From NCBI GenBank assembly GCA_026261815.1, contig JAMPIT010000890.1:9950001-10014000 (forward strand): a stretch of DNA of 64,000 nt, written 5' to 3'. The translations under genes and the position numbers were made by a program. This document shows, piece by piece, positions 63,101 through 64,000 of this stretch. The number at the start of each line of letters is the position of its first letter. The first letter of the stretch is position 1. This DNA comes from Monarcha castaneiventris obscurior (Eukaryota; Chordata; Aves; Passeriformes; Monarchidae). Under the pieces are notes generated by a model, which was not told the DNA's origin, ran no database searches, and saw only the letters and a program-made list of their open reading frames with translations.

Positions 63101-64000
63101 TTGACATTTAGGGATGATAAACTCAAGACCAGCCTAAAAGAAGAGCATCAAGGCATACTTATCCAGCATAAGGTTACTGCAGAGTGTGTAAAAGGAGGGG
63201 GGAATAAAAAGACTCATATATAAAAAAACCAAAGGAAGAAAAGGAAAAAAAAGAGAAAAACAATGTAAGCACATAGTAGCCACACTGAGGAAATTGCCTT
63301 GTGTACAAAGGGCAAAAACAAGCAGGACCAAAATATTGTTGTGCTGAGAGTGTTAACCTTTTTCTGGTATAAAAAACATTGGCATTTGTGATGCTATTCA
63401 TTTTATTTCTCTTATCACAGACTTAAATAGGATTAGATCACCTTGCACCAGATGTAAAATTTAAAGCTTCCAGCAGTTAAATTCAGATTTTCCATCCCTG
63501 TTATTTCTGCAGAACACTTCAAAATAAAAATGCTATAGAGATACACATAATGCATGCTAAAAATCTACATGACATTGCACAGTACGTTCATTTTAATATC
63601 TGAAAAGTGAACACATGTAGTAGCTATGCCAAGTCAGTGCCATGCTAATGGCTCTAAAACAATTTCATTAAGAAGCAGAAAACCAGGAAACAGTGACATG
63701 CTTAATGTAAAATGAAAACAGATTGAATACAGAATATTTGCACAATACAACTTTCAAATAAGTAATTATCCCTATTACATATGACTAATAATTTCTTTAA
63801 AATACTTAGTCAATTGTATCTAAAACGTCTCTGTAATTTGCATTCACCCTCTCATCATGTTTGATTTTATCTGTAATTTTTTTCACTTACACAAATAAAT
63901 CTTGTATGTTTTAGATTATATCCTATAATCTAATTTTAAAGGGATACTGTACTTCAATAGACACCTTAACAGCCACTGCTCTCTAAAGAATGGGATAATA

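Larger units (their letters stand above)
44343..64000. other. Unique AT-rich DNA, no assigned gene
   Basis: No gene is supported. Frames such as 45422-45787 (121 codons, plus), 51384-51668 (94, minus), 54837-55142 (101, minus) and 62545-62772 (75, plus) have no recognisable family. GC-richer patches lie at about 47210-47520, 51480-51660, 59940-60100 and 62850-63030, the last with repeated AGC words. The blocks 61380-61560 and 61750-62000 are AT-rich with many TTAAT and TTTAAT homeobox-like words and resemble conserved enhancers, but comparison is needed to say so. Purine tracts lie at 52000-52044 and 63218-63259. Confidence 0.5.

Noticed and set aside
1..64000. tRNA, rRNA, CRISPR arrays, bacterial operons and other prokaryotic systems.
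   Set aside because: No cloverleaf with TTCGA-type loop, no rRNA core motifs, no regularly spaced direct repeats, and CR1 elements place the DNA in a vertebrate genome.

Overview
This window reads as nuclear DNA from a sauropsid, most probably a bird. The main evidence is that every transposable element I can name is a CR1-type LINE. There are two clear 5'-truncated copies in minus orientation (about 15540-16145 and 43991-44342), one very old plus-orientation remnant (about 26028-26382) and one plus-orientation 3' tip (about 11827-11872). Otherwise the sequence is AT-rich and repeat-poor. I see no CpG-island promoter, no SINE clusters and no bacterial gene organisation. I cannot name the species.

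No protein-coding gene can be assigned with confidence. Open reading frames are short (the longest is about 140 codons), scattered over both strands and unlike any family I recognise, as expected for intron or intergenic DNA. The + strand seems richer in A than T and carries more long A runs than T runs. Transcribed introns show the mirror-image bias on their sense strand, so the window could lie inside a long intron of a minus-strand gene; this is a weak inference. Several short segments are bounded by strong splice-like signals and are open in at least one frame. They lie at 2400-2441, 23707-23779 and 59842-59883 on the minus strand, and at 27331-27369, 29493-29610 and 30068-30129 on the plus strand. 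They are listed as low-confidence candidate exons because pseudo-exons are common in introns.

Layout: 1-11.8 kb is unique AT-rich DNA with an A/C low-complexity patch near 0.8 kb and a more GC-balanced patch at 3.4-4.0 kb. From 11.8 to 16.1 kb there is a CR1 tip, a 34-bp tandem duplication and the larger CR1 copy. From 16 to 39.7 kb there is mostly unique DNA with an ancient CR1 remnant, microsatellites, a compact GC-rich patch at 21.4 kb and the plus-strand splice-like chain. From 39.7 to 41.6 kb the + strand becomes markedly G-poor and C-rich, strongest from 40.6 kb, which is unlike the flanks and unexplained. From 41.6 to 64 kb there is a 25-base A run, the second CR1, a 24-bp-period duplication, an AT-rich palindromic patch, A/C and A/G low-complexity tracts, and AT-rich homeobox-like stretches near 61.4-62.0 kb.

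I found no tRNA, rRNA, CRISPR array, operon, intact mobile element or identifiable new biological system. The items most worth checking are the 39.7-41.6 kb strand-skewed segment and the splice-bounded candidate exons.
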